Origin: Arthrobacter jinronghuae
Lineage (GTDB): Bacteria > Actinomycetota > Actinomycetes > Actinomycetales > Micrococcaceae
DNA: 64,000 bases
Direction: 5' to 3'
Assembly: GCF_025244825.1 (NCBI RefSeq)
Contig: NZ_CP104263.1
Coordinates: 1,550,001 to 1,614,000 of the forward strand
The notes under the pieces were generated by a model that saw only the letters and a program-made list of their open reading frames with translations, did not search any database and was not told the DNA's origin. Every line of letters starts with the position of its first letter. Position 1 is the first letter of the stretch. A program made the position numbers and the translations under genes. Below are positions 6,873 to 15,238 of this stretch, piece after piece.

Positions 6873-9800
6873 AGCCCGTACTGCCCGTCAGCGCCACGAG
6901 CCGCCGGGCGCTGTACCTCCTCGGGCTGCTCGCAGCCATCAAGGCCGCGGGGCTGGTGCTGCTGGCCGACGCCGTAGCCGGCGGCATCGCGGGACTGGCC
7001 GCGGGCGGCCCCGAGTGGAACCGGGTGTTCCTGCTCGGCATTACCGGCGCCGTGCTGCGGTCCGTGGCCGTATGGGGCCAGGACACCGTGGCCCAGCGTG
7101 CGGCGGCCGGGGTGAAAGACGAACTTCGCCGGCAGCTGTCCGTGCGGGTACTGGCCGACGGTGGCACCGTCCCGGGGATGGGCAGCGGCGCCCTGAGCGT
7201 CCTGCTGACCCGCGGGTTGGACGGGCTGGACAACTACTACTCCAAGTACCTGCCCGCATTGGTGACCTGCGCCGTCGTACCCCTGCTCGTGGGTGCCCGG
7301 ATCCTCGCCGCGGACTGGATCAGCGCGGTCACGATCGTGCTGACCGTACCCCTCATTCCGGTCTTTATGATCCTGATCGGCCTGCACACCGAGGACAAGA
7401 CGGCCGCCGCGGTGGACGCACTGAACCGGCTCTCGGACAACATGCTGGAGCTGGCCAAGGGCCTTCCCGTGCTGGTGGGCCTCGGCCGCGCCCGTGCGCA
7501 GACCCGGGCACTGCGCGACGTCGCCGACCGCTACCGCACCACAACGCTGGCGACCCTGCGGGTGGCGTTTATGTCCTCGTTGGCGCTGGAACTCATTGCC
7601 ACTATCTCGGTGGCCCTGGTGGCGGTATTCATCGGCGTCCGGCTGGTGCACGGGGGCATGCCGCTGGAACTGGGGCTGCTGGCCCTGATTCTTGCACCCG
7701 AGTGCTATCAGCCGCTGCGTGACCTGGGCACCGCCCATCACGCCAGCGAGGACGGCCTCGAAGCACTGAACCGGACCAACGCTGTGCTGGACGCGCCGGC
7801 GGCCGTGCCGCTGGCGGAGGACGCAGCCGCCGCTCAGGAAACCCCCGGATCGGCGCTCGTGGTCAGGGATCTGACCATTGCGTACGAGGGGCGGCCGCAC
7901 CCTGCAGTGGAGAACCTCAGCTTCACCGTGCAGGCAGGTGCCATTGCCGCCCTGACCGGTTCCAGCGGGGCAGGAAAAACCTCCGTGCTGGAAGTCCTGG
8001 CCGGGCTCCGCCGGAACGGCGGGGACACCCGGCTGGCCGGCACCGTACAGGGGATCAGCCGCAAAACGCAGGCCTGGATACCGCAGCATCCGGTACTGGT
8101 CGAGGACACCGTTGCCCAGGAGATAGCCCTCTACGCTGGCTTCCCTGTGTCCGGTGCCGGCAGTGCCGAAAGCCCGGACAGCCTGGACAACCCGGGCCGC
8201 ACCGCAGCCCGGCGCGCACTGGAACGCATCGACGCCGGGCACCTCTTGGATTCCGCGACCGCCGACCTGAGCCCGGGCGAACAGCGACGGGTGGCCGTGG
8301 CGCGGGCACTGGCCCGCGTCGAAGCGGATCCCGACGTCCGGATCCTGCTGGCGGATGAACCGACCGCACACCTAGATTCGCGAAGCGCCTCAGCTGTCCG
8401 TGCAGCCCTCGCCGCGCTGCGGGGACGGACCACCGTGCTGCTGGTGGCCCACGACGCCGCCACCGCAGCCATCGCCGACACCGTGATTCCGGTTGAAGCG
8501 GCGGCGGGCGGAAGTCCGGCCCGGGAACGCGTCAAGGGCAGGCATGCGGCATCCCTGGCCGCCGCTGCACGCAGCGCCCCGGTGACGGTTCCGGCGGACG
8601 TTGGTCCGGCAGCTGCCGACGCCGGTCCCGGCCGGTTCGCCGGTTCAGCAACCGGCAGTCCGGCAGCCGCCGGCCCGGCAGCAGACACCGCAGCGGAGCC
8701 GGCCTCGGGCCATCAACCGCTGTGGAAGAACCTCCTGGTGCTGAAGCCGTGGAGCAGGCAGTTTGTCCTGGCCCTGGTGCTGGGCACGGGCGCCACCATG
8801 TTCGCCGTCGCGCTGACCGCCCTGTCCGCCTGGCTGATTGTGCGTGCCGCGGAGCAGCCGCCGATCCTGTACCTGCTCATGGCGATCGTGGGGGTGCGGT
8901 TCTTTGGCATCGGCCGGGCGTTGCTGCGCTACCTGGAGCGCCTCTCCCTGCATGACGCGGTGTTCCGGGCCACCAACACGCTGCGGGTCCGGCTCTGGAA
9001 CGGACTGCTGCAGCGCCCCGAAGGCTGGCGCCGAGTGGCGCGGGGTTCGGGTGCGCTCGAACGCCTGGTGGGTGACGTGGACGAGCTGCGGGACATCGCG
9101 CCCCGGGTGGTCTTCGCACCCCTGACCGGCCTGCTGACCGCCGTCGGCGCCTGCATCGTGACGTGGCTGCTGGTCCCGGAAGGCCTGGCGGTACAGGTGG
9201 CGCTCACCGTGGTGGGGATGGTCATCGCTCCGCTGCTGGCCCTGTTCGCGGATTCCGCGGCCCGTGCAGCCACCGTGAACCTGCAGGCCCGGTCCATGTC
9301 TTCCATGGCACGCCTGCTCACGGCGGCCTCCGACCTGGAAGCCAACTCGAGCTCGGGGCCGGTCCTGGCCCGTCAGGAGCAGTTCGAGGCAGCCGCGGCT
9401 CAGGCTGTCCGCCGCAGTGCCTGGGCGCAGGGCCTGGCCAATGCGATCACCGCCCTGGCCTGCTCCCTTGCAGCGCTGTACATGATCACCGCTTCGCAGG
9501 GCGCGCCGGCCACGGTGGCCGCGGTGGTGGTTCTGGTGCAGCTGGCGCTGATTGAGCCTTTTGTCGCAGTCAACGGCTCCATCCAGCAGTTCTCCGCATG
9601 GCGCACCCTGGGGGACAAGGTGCTGCCGGATCTGGGCACTGAAGACGTCGCACCCGATGACACCGCCGCGGAAACCGCTGCCCGGAAGAGCTTCGGCAAG
9701 GTCCGGGTACTGGAACTGGATAACATCCGGTACCGGTACCCCGGCGCTGCCGCAGATGTGCTGACCGGCGTGGACCTCTTGGTATCCGCAGGGGAGTGGG

Positions 9801-10360
9801 TAGCCGTTACCGGTCCGTCCGGCAGCGGCAAGTCCACCCTGCTCGGCGTGCTGCTCGGCTTCCTGCCGCCCCGGAGCGGCACCTATCTGATCAACGGCGT
9901 TCCTGCGCAGTCGGTCCCGCAGGCAGCGCGGCGGATGGCGTGGTGCCCGCAGGAGGCGCACCTGTTCGACTCGACCCTCCGCGGGAACCTGCTCCTCGCC
10001 CGTGACCGGACCCTTGCCCCGACGGAAACGGAAATGATCGCCTCCCTCCGGGCTGTTGGCCTGGGGCCGCTGTTCGACACGCTGCCCGACGGCCTGGATA
10101 CAGCCATCGGTGCCGGCGGGCATTTCCTCTCCGGCGGCCAGCGCCAGCGGCTTGCCGTGGCCCGTGCGCTGCTCGCGGCGGCCGACGTCGTCCTCCTGGA
10201 TGAGCCCACCGCCCACCTTGATGCCGAGGCAGGGGCGCAGCTGATGGCCGACCTGAAGTCCGGCCTGCAGGGCAAGGCCGTAGTGGTCGTGACCCATAAT
10301 CCGGCCGACGCTGCGTGGTGCGAACGGGAGGTCTCACTGGGAGCGGTGCTGTTGTCCTAG
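6869..10360 (+). CDS. cydDC: Fused heterodimeric ABC transporter CydDC (thiol exporter)
   Basis: One 1163-residue chain carries what are two proteins in E. coli: CydD (about 1-560) and CydC (about 615-1163). Each half has a membrane region and an ATPase. The first ATPase has Walker A SSGAGKTS near 366, signature LSPGEQRR near 466 and Walker B LLADEPTAHLDS near 491. The second has PSGSGKST near 981, LSGGQRQR near 1087 and LLDEPTAHLD near 1107. The linker is rich in Ala, Gly and Pro. The CydDC transporter exports cysteine or glutathione and is needed for bd oxidase assembly. In an actinobacterium lacking glutathione the thiol is more likely cysteine or a haem-linked cargo. GTG start overlapping cydB by four bases. 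Confidence 0.93.
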   Translation: MKPVLPVSATSRRALYLLGLLAAIKAAGLVLLADAVAGGIAGLAAGGPEWNRVFLLGITGAVLRSVAVWGQDTVAQRAAAGVKDELRRQLSVRVLADGGTVPGMGSGALSVLLTRGLDGLDNYYSKYLPALVTCAVVPLLVGARILAADWISAVTIVLTVPLIPVFMILIGLHTEDKTAAAVDALNRLSDNMLELAKGLPVLVGLGRARAQTRALRDVADRYRTTTLATLRVAFMSSLALELIATISVALVAVFIGVRLVHGGMPLELGLLALILAPECYQPLRDLGTAHHASEDGLEALNRTNAVLDAPAAVPLAEDAAAAQETPGSALVVRDLTIAYEGRPHPAVENLSFTVQAGAIAALTGSSGAGKTSVLEVLAGLRRNGGDTRLAGTVQGISRKTQAWIPQHPVLVEDTVAQEIALYAGFPVSGAGSAESPDSLDNPGRTAARRALERIDAGHLLDSATADLSPGEQRRVAVARALARVEADPDVRILLADEPTAHLDSRSASAVRAALAALRGRTTVLLVAHDAATAAIADTVIPVEAAAGGSPARERVKGRHAASLAAAARSAPVTVPADVGPAAADAGPGRFAGSATGSPAAAGPAADTAAEPASGHQPLWKNLLVLKPWSRQFVLALVLGTGATMFAVALTALSAWLIVRAAEQPPILYLLMAIVGVRFFGIGRALLRYLERLSLHDAVFRATNTLRVRLWNGLLQRPEGWRRVARGSGALERLVGDVDELRDIAPRVVFAPLTGLLTAVGACIVTWLLVPEGLAVQVALTVVGMVIAPLLALFADSAARAATVNLQARSMSSMARLLTAASDLEANSSSGPVLARQEQFEAAAAQAVRRSAWAQGLANAITALACSLAALYMITASQGAPATVAAVVVLVQLALIEPFVAVNGSIQQFSAWRTLGDKVLPDLGTEDVAPDDTAAETAARKSFGKVRVLELDNIRYRYPGAAADVLTGVDLLVSAGEWVAVTGPSGSGKSTLLGVLLGFLPPRSGTYLINGVPAQSVPQAARRMAWCPQEAHLFDSTLRGNLLLARDRTLAPTETEMIASLRAVGLGPLFDTLPDGLDTAIGAGGHFLSGGQRQRLAVARALLAAADVVLLDEPTAHLDAEAGAQLMADLKSGLQGKAVVVVTHNPADAAWCEREVSLGAVLLS

Positions 10361-10369
10361 GGTGGATGA

Positions 10370-11362
10370 ATGCAGACGCCTTCCCCACCCCTGTTCCCCG
10401 GGCCGGAAACCGGCCTGCGCTGGCGCTCCATCGGAGCCGACGACGTCGACGCCTGGTACGCCCTGATCCGCAGGATGGCGGCGGCGGACAGACCGGGATG
10501 GGTGGAGGACCGCAGGGACCTGGAGCAGGCGCTGGAAACCACGTCCGGCGATCCCGCGCAGGACACGCTGATCGGGCTGGATAAAACCGGTGCGGCCCGG
10601 GCGTACGGCCGGATCGCCTTGAACCCCGGATCGGAGACCGGTTCGGGGTTCGGCGGCGTGGACCCGCAGTGGCGGCGCCGGGGCATCGGGTCGAAGGTCT
10701 ACCGCTGGCAGGAAACCCGCCTGCGCCAGCGGCTGCTCACCGAACACCGGAAACACGGGGTGCTGCGCACGTACGCCGAGGAATCCAACGCTTCCCAGGT
10801 GGCACTGCTGCAGTCCGAGGGTGCCGAGGTGGTCCGGTACTTCACCGAGATGAGCCGGCCGCTGGCCGGGGACCTGCCCGACGCGGTGCTGCCGGAGGGC
10901 ATGGAGTTCCGGACCTTCAATGCGGAGATTTCGGACGCCGTACGCCGGGCGCACAACGAAGCGTTCAAGGACCACTGGGGCAGCGAGCCGCGGAACAAGG
11001 AACGCTGGGGATTCACCGTGGACCATCCGCAGTTCCGGCCGAAATGGAGCTTTGCCGTGGTGGACACCGCCTCCGGGGAGGTTGCCGCCTACCAGCTGGC
11101 GAGCTTCGATCCGGAGAGCGAGGACATCCACGGCTACAAAGAGGGTTACACCATGCTCCTGGGCGTGCGGCGGGACTGGCGGGGACGGAAACTGGCTCCG
11201 GCGATGCTGCGTGAAGCAATGCGCCGGTTCCGCGAGGGCGGCATGGACAACGCCGGGCTCGGCGTGGACACGGAGAACCCGTCCGGGGCCCTGGGCCTGT
11301 ACGAAAGCCTGGGCTACAAGCCCACGCACCGGGAAGTGGTCTTCGACAAGCCGGTGTTGTAG
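10370..11362 (+). CDS. Tandem GNAT-domain acetyltransferase
   Basis: A 330-residue protein with two GNAT folds, the arrangement found in mycothiol synthase-like proteins. The first half contains GFGGVDPQWRRRGIGSKVY, an acetyl-CoA P-loop (R/QxxGxG) near residues 85-103. The second contains MLLGVRRDWRGRKLAPAMLR near residues 260-280. Its substrate cannot be read from sequence; it is not close enough to call MshD. It begins nine bases after the cydDC stop with a GGTGGA binding site, so it may be the last cotranscribed gene of the cyd operon. Confidence 0.82.
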   Translation: MQTPSPPLFPGPETGLRWRSIGADDVDAWYALIRRMAAADRPGWVEDRRDLEQALETTSGDPAQDTLIGLDKTGAARAYGRIALNPGSETGSGFGGVDPQWRRRGIGSKVYRWQETRLRQRLLTEHRKHGVLRTYAEESNASQVALLQSEGAEVVRYFTEMSRPLAGDLPDAVLPEGMEFRTFNAEISDAVRRAHNEAFKDHWGSEPRNKERWGFTVDHPQFRPKWSFAVVDTASGEVAAYQLASFDPESEDIHGYKEGYTMLLGVRRDWRGRKLAPAMLREAMRRFREGGMDNAGLGVDTENPSGALGLYESLGYKPTHREVVFDKPVL

Positions 11363-11385
11363 CAGGGTTGTAAGGGAAGAGCGCG

Positions 11386-12087
11386 CTACCGGTCTGCGGG
11401 GGCGGTGTCCGGAACCTCGAGGATCCAGATGGCTTCCGCCGCGGGCAGGCCCAGGTCCAGCGTCCGGCCGCCTGCCTCGATGGTCAGCGTGCCGGCATAT
11501 GGCTGGCGCTGCACCACGGAGACCATGGTGTCCAGGTGAAGCCCCAGCCCGGCGAGGTAGCGCAGCAGTTCGGGTTCATTGTCGGAGACGCGGGCCACCG
11601 TGCCGCGGGAGCCTGGTTCGCACCGGCTCAGCCGCCGTGCATTCAGCACGGGAAAACTGCCGTCGGGGGCCGGGATCGGGTCGCCGTGCGGGTCACGCAC
11701 GGGATTGCCGAGGCGGGCCGCCAGTGCATCCACCATCTTGTCCGATACGGCGTGCTCAAGGTGTTCGGCTTCGTCGTGCACTTCGTCCCAGCGGTAACCC
11801 AGGTACTCCACCAGGAAAGTCTCGATCAACCGGTGCCTGCGGACCATGCCCACGGCAGCCTTCTCGCCCGCGTCCGTCAGGGCAATCGACCCGTAGCGTG
11901 CGTGGGTCAGCAGGCCCTGGCCGGTCAGTTTCTTGACCGCCTCGGAGACCGACGACGGCGAGAAGCCCATGTGGACGGACAGCGCGGACACCGTCAGGGG
12001 TTCATCCGTCCATTCCTGCGCGGTCCAAATGACCTTCAGGTAATCCTGGCTTGCTGTCGAGAGTTCACTGTGTGCCACGGATTCCAC
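11386..12087 (-). CDS. DtxR/MntR family metal-dependent repressor
   Basis: A 233-residue metalloregulator. It has an N-terminal winged helix (TASQDYLKVIWTAQEW, then FSPSSVSEAVKKLTGQGLLTH near residues 50-75), a dimerisation and metal-binding segment with RRHRLIETFLVEYLGYRWDEV and HDEAEHLEHAVSD near 100-125, and a C-terminal FeoA/SH3-like domain (about 150-230). The family uses iron or manganese as corepressor. The His and Glu ligands fit either metal, and I cannot tell the two apart. It is divergent from csoR, so two metal sensors share one 108-bp intergenic region. Confidence 0.88.
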   Translation of the reverse strand: MESVAHSELSTASQDYLKVIWTAQEWTDEPLTVSALSVHMGFSPSSVSEAVKKLTGQGLLTHARYGSIALTDAGEKAAVGMVRRHRLIETFLVEYLGYRWDEVHDEAEHLEHAVSDKMVDALAARLGNPVRDPHGDPIPAPDGSFPVLNARRLSRCEPGSRGTVARVSDNEPELLRYLAGLGLHLDTMVSVVQRQPYAGTLTIEAGGRTLDLGLPAAEAIWILEVPDTAPADR

Positions 12088-12119
12088 CTTACTGGCAGGA
12101 CGCCGCCAGTCGGGAATAA

Positions 12120-12161
12120 ATACCCCCTAGGGGTACTTGAATCGATACCCGGGCAGGGTAT
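12120..12161 (+). promoter_or_regulatory. Two CsoR-type operators over the csoR promoter
   Basis: Two dyads with identical 6-5-6 geometry occur: ATACCC-CCTAG-GGGTAC (12120-12136) and ATACCC-GGGCA-GGGTAT (12145-12161). These match the known CsoR operator form of GC-rich arms, TACCC/GGGTA. A promoter TTGAAT (12137-12142) with TATAGG (12159-12164) is interleaved: the second dyad fills its spacer and touches the -10. Binding of copper-free CsoR would block RNA polymerase, giving copper-inducible expression of csoR-copZ-copA. Confidence 0.82.
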
Positions 12162-12195
12162 AGGTTGGAGACAGTCAAGGACAGGAGCAGAGGCA

Positions 12196-12540
12196 ATGGA
12201 CGCAGTGACGCAGAACGTTCCGGAAACCGTGGAGACCCACGACGGGCCGCACGGTTACGCGTCGGATAAGGACGCCTACCTCCGCCGGCTGCGCCGGATC
12301 GAGGGCCAGGTGCGGGGAATCGCGCGCATGGTCGAGGAGGACAAATACTGCATCGACATCCTCACGCAGGTCGCCGCCATCAACAAGGCGTTGCACGCGG
12401 TCAGCCTTGGGCTGGTCCAGGACCACATGTCCCACTGCCTGGTAGACGCCGCGCAGGAGTCCGAACGAACCGGCAACCCCGAGCTTGTCACCGCAAAGGT
12501 CCAGGAGGCGGCCGACGCCATCGGCCGGCTGCTCCGCTAG
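12196..12540 (+). CDS. csoR: Copper-sensing transcriptional repressor CsoR
   Basis: A 114-residue all-helical repressor. DKDAYLRRLRRIEGQVRGI (near residues 23-41) is the family's DNA-binding helix. The Cu(I)-binding triad is present: Cys in KYCIDIL, His in KALHAV and Cys in MSHCLVDA, the Cys-His-Cys pattern that separates CsoR from formaldehyde or persulfide sensors. I use the ATG at 12196; an in-frame opening continues far upstream but has no family match. A GGAGCAGAGG ribosome binding site precedes it. First gene of csoR-copZ-copA. Confidence 0.93.
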   Translation: MDAVTQNVPETVETHDGPHGYASDKDAYLRRLRRIEGQVRGIARMVEEDKYCIDILTQVAAINKALHAVSLGLVQDHMSHCLVDAAQESERTGNPELVTAKVQEAADAIGRLLR

Positions 12541-12585
12541 GACCGGCACCCGGTCCACCCACCCATCCAGAGGAAGAAGATTCGC

Positions 12586-12810
12586 ATGGAAACCACCACA
12601 CTGAACATCTCCGGCATGACCTGCGGCCACTGCGTCGCGTCCGTGACTGAGGAACTGGAGGCACTCGACGGCGTCGATAAGGTCTCCGTGGACCTGAACG
12701 CGGGCGGCATTTCAACCGCTACTGTCACAGCGAACCGAAGCCTCAGCCCCGCCGAACTGGGCGAAGCGGTTGCTGAAGCCGGTTATCTGGTGGTGGGCGC
12801 CGACGCGTAG
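12586..12810 (+). CDS. copZ: Copper chaperone CopZ (HMA domain)
   Basis: A 74-residue single heavy-metal-associated domain. The metal site is GMTCGHC at residues 11-17, after the usual first beta strand (TTLNISGMTC). The protein is cytosolic, binds Cu(I) with two cysteines and passes it to the CopA ATPase or to CsoR. It lies between csoR and copA in the same direction, with an AGAGGAAGA binding site before the ATG. Length and fold order match CopZ. Confidence 0.93.
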   Translation: METTTLNISGMTCGHCVASVTEELEALDGVDKVSVDLNAGGISTATVTANRSLSPAELGEAVAEAGYLVVGADA

Positions 12811-12871
12811 CAGCCGCAGAAAGCGCAACGAAGCGGACACTGCGGGCAGGAAGTAGGAAAAGGAAAGCATC

Positions 12872-15145
12872 ATGGACACTCGCGAACAAGCGGCAACCAG
12901 GGCAGTCGAACTTGAGATCCAGGGCATGACGTGCGCTTCCTGCGTGGCGCGGGTGGAGCGCAGGCTCGGAAAGATCGACGGTGTCGAGGCCGCAGTCAAC
13001 CTGCCGCTGGAAAGCGCGCGGGTCACCGCCCCTGCAGCGGTCACCGACCAGGAGATTGTGGACGCCGTGAATGCGGCGGGCTACACCGCCCGGTTGAAAA
13101 CCCGGCAGCCTGCCCGGCCTTCCATCCACGAAGGGCACATGTCCGGTGAAGACCACATGTCCGGTGAAGACCACATGTCCCACGGCGGAACAGCGGCACA
13201 GCTGCGTCCCCGGCTGATCCTGGCAGCTGTCCTCAGCGTTCCGGTCCTGCTCATTTCCATGGTTCCGGCACTGGCATTCCCGAACTGGGGATGGGTGGTG
13301 GCGCTGCTCGCGCTGCCCGTGGTGACCTGGTCCGCGTGGCCCTTCCACCGGGCCGCGGCCGTCAATGCCCGGCACCTTGCCTCCACCATGGACACCCTGG
13401 TCTCCATCGGCGTTGTGGCTGCGTACCTGTTCTCGCTGGGCCAGCTGGCCGTCGATCCGGGACTTACCGCGGATCCGGGCATGGGATCGGACCCGCACCT
13501 GTACTTCGAGGTCGCCTCCGTGGTGGTCACCTTCCTGCTGCTGGGCCGCTACCTGGAGGCCAACGCCAAAACCAAGGCAACGGATGCGCTCAAGGCACTG
13601 CTGAACCTCGGTGCCAAGGACGCAACCGTGCTGCGGGACGGGCAGGAGGTCCGCGTCCCCGCGGACCGGCTGGAAGTCGGCGACGTATTTGTTGTCCGGC
13701 CCGGAGAAAAGATCCCAGCTGACGGCGTGGTCCTGGAGGGCCGGTCCGCGGTGGATGCTTCCCTCATCACCGGCGAGTCGCTGCCGGTGGAGGTGGATGT
13801 CAACAGCCCGGTCACGGGCGCCACCATCAACACCTCCGGACGCCTGCTGGTGCGGGCCACCCGGGTAGGCAGCGAGACCACCCTGGCGCAGATGGGCCGC
13901 CTCGTCAGCGATGCGCAGTCCTCCAAGGCGCCGATCGCCCGGCTGGCGGACCGGATCAGTGCCGTCTTCGTTCCGGTGGTCCTCGCGATCGCGGTCCTGA
14001 CGTTCGTGTTGTGGATGCTTCTCGTCGGCGACCTGCAGGCCGCCTTCACCGCCGCCGTGACCGTGCTGGTGATCGCCTGCCCGTGCGCCCTCGGCCTCGC
14101 CACCCCGGTGGGCCTGCTGACCGGAACCGGCCGCGGCGCGCAGCTGGGCATCCTCATCAAGGGCGCCCAAGTACTGGAGGACACCCGAACAGTGGACACC
14201 ATTGTGCTGGACAAGACCGGCACCATCACCTCGGGCCGGCTGTCCGTGGCCCGGATCCGGCTGCTGGACACTGCTTCAGCAGACCTCACGACTGAAGACC
14301 TGCTGCGCCTGGCCGGCTCCGTTGAGGACGCCGGGGAGCACCCGATTGCCCGTGCCATCGCCGCCTCCGCACGTACCGGCCCCGGCACCGTACCGGTCAC
14401 CGACTTCGATTCGGCACCGGGCGGGGGAGTCCGCGGCACCGTGGACGGACACCGCATAGTGGCCGGACGCCCGGCCTGGCTGGACGAAAACGGGATAGAC
14501 CTGCCGGACGCTGCCTACGCCGCACTGCGGGAAGAGCAGGAGGCCGGCGCCACTGCCGTCCTGGTGGCGGTGGATCGCCGGGCCGCCGGAATCATCAGCC
14601 TGCAGGACACCATTAAGGAGGGCTCGGCGGAGGCCATTGCACGTTTCCGCAGCCTGGGCCTGCATCCGGTGCTGCTGACCGGCGACAACGCGGTGGTGGC
14701 CGCGCAGGTCGCGGAACAGGTCGGAATTCCGGCGGAGGACGTGCTTGCCGATGTCCGTCCCGAAGGGAAGGTCGACGCCGTCCGACGGCTCCAGGCACAG
14801 GGACGCACGGTGGCCATGGCCGGGGACGGCGTGAACGACGCCGCGGCACTGGCCCAGGCGGATCTGGGCATAGCCATGGGATCCGGCACCGACGTCGCCA
14901 TGGAAGCAGCGGACCTGACCGTGATGGGCAGCAGCCTGGGACAGGTGGCCACCGCCGTCGAACTTTCCCGGCGGACGCTGGCGACCATCAAGACCAACCT
15001 GTTCTGGGCGTTCTTCTACAACGCGGTGGGCATCCCGGTGGCAGCCTTCGGACTGCTCAACCCCATGATCGCGGGGGCTGCGATGGCGGCGAGCTCGGTG
15101 CTGGTGGTCGGCAATTCACTGCGGCTGCGCAGCTTCGGCAAATAG
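12872..15145 (+). CDS. copA: Copper-exporting P1B-type ATPase CopA
   Basis: A 757-residue Cu(I) efflux pump of the inner membrane. One N-terminal HMA domain has GMTCASC near residue 18, followed by a His/Met-rich linker (residues 86-105). The membrane ion site is [10 protein letters not shown] near residue 404, the phosphorylation site DKTGT near 448, the P1B-specific HP motif in GEHPIARA near 488, and the hinge [14 protein letters not shown] near 650. Eight helices are expected. It is the last gene of the csoR operon and is followed by a strong hairpin terminator. The ion motif CPC and the cognate chaperone and sensor make Cu(I), rather than Zn or Co, the substrate. Confidence 0.95.
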   Translation: MDTREQAATRAVELEIQGMTCASCVARVERRLGKIDGVEAAVNLPLESARVTAPAAVTDQEIVDAVNAAGYTARLKTRQPARPSIHEGHMSGEDHMSGEDHMSHGGTAAQLRPRLILAAVLSVPVLLISMVPALAFPNWGWVVALLALPVVTWSAWPFHRAAAVNARHLASTMDTLVSIGVVAAYLFSLGQLAVDPGLTADPGMGSDPHLYFEVASVVVTFLLLGRYLEANAKTKATDALKALLNLGAKDATVLRDGQEVRVPADRLEVGDVFVVRPGEKIPADGVVLEGRSAVDASLITGESLPVEVDVNSPVTGATINTSGRLLVRATRVGSETTLAQMGRLVSDAQSSKAPIARLADRISAVFVPVVLAIAVLTFVLWMLLVGDLQAAFTAAVTVLVIACPCALGLATPVGLLTGTGRGAQLGILIKGAQVLEDTRTVDTIVLDKTGTITSGRLSVARIRLLDTASADLTTEDLLRLAGSVEDAGEHPIARAIAASARTGPGTVPVTDFDSAPGGGVRGTVDGHRIVAGRPAWLDENGIDLPDAAYAALREEQEAGATAVLVAVDRRAAGIISLQDTIKEGSAEAIARFRSLGLHPVLLTGDNAVVAAQVAEQVGIPAEDVLADVRPEGKVDAVRRLQAQGRTVAMAGDGVNDAAALAQADLGIAMGSGTDVAMEAADLTVMGSSLGQVATAVELSRRTLATIKTNLFWAFFYNAVGIPVAAFGLLNPMIAGAAMAASSVLVVGNSLRLRSFGK
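13136..13181 (+). repeat. 18-bp tandem repeat coding the copA His/Met linker
   Basis: The unit CACATGTCCGGTGAAGAC occurs at 13136-13153 and 13154-13171, with a truncated third copy (CACATGTCCC) at 13172-13181. It codes [16 protein letters not shown], extending a metal-binding linker in frame. Copy number could vary by slippage. Confidence 0.9.
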
Positions 15146-15173
15146 GAAGCAAATAGGAAGACAGCCGCGCACT

Positions 15174-15224
15174 AAAAAACGGGCCGGCCGGGGAGCATTC
15201 AGCTCCCGGGCCCGCCCGTTTTTT
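15174..15224. terminator. Bidirectional terminator between copA and parC
   Basis: A long GC-rich inverted repeat (CGGGC..GGGAGC, loop ATTCA, GCTCCC..GCCCG) is flanked by AAAAAA at 15174-15179 on the left and TTTTTT at 15219-15224 on the right. It therefore works as an intrinsic terminator for copA on the plus strand and parC on the minus strand. Confidence 0.93.
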
Positions 15225-15238
15225 GTTAATGCCTGATG

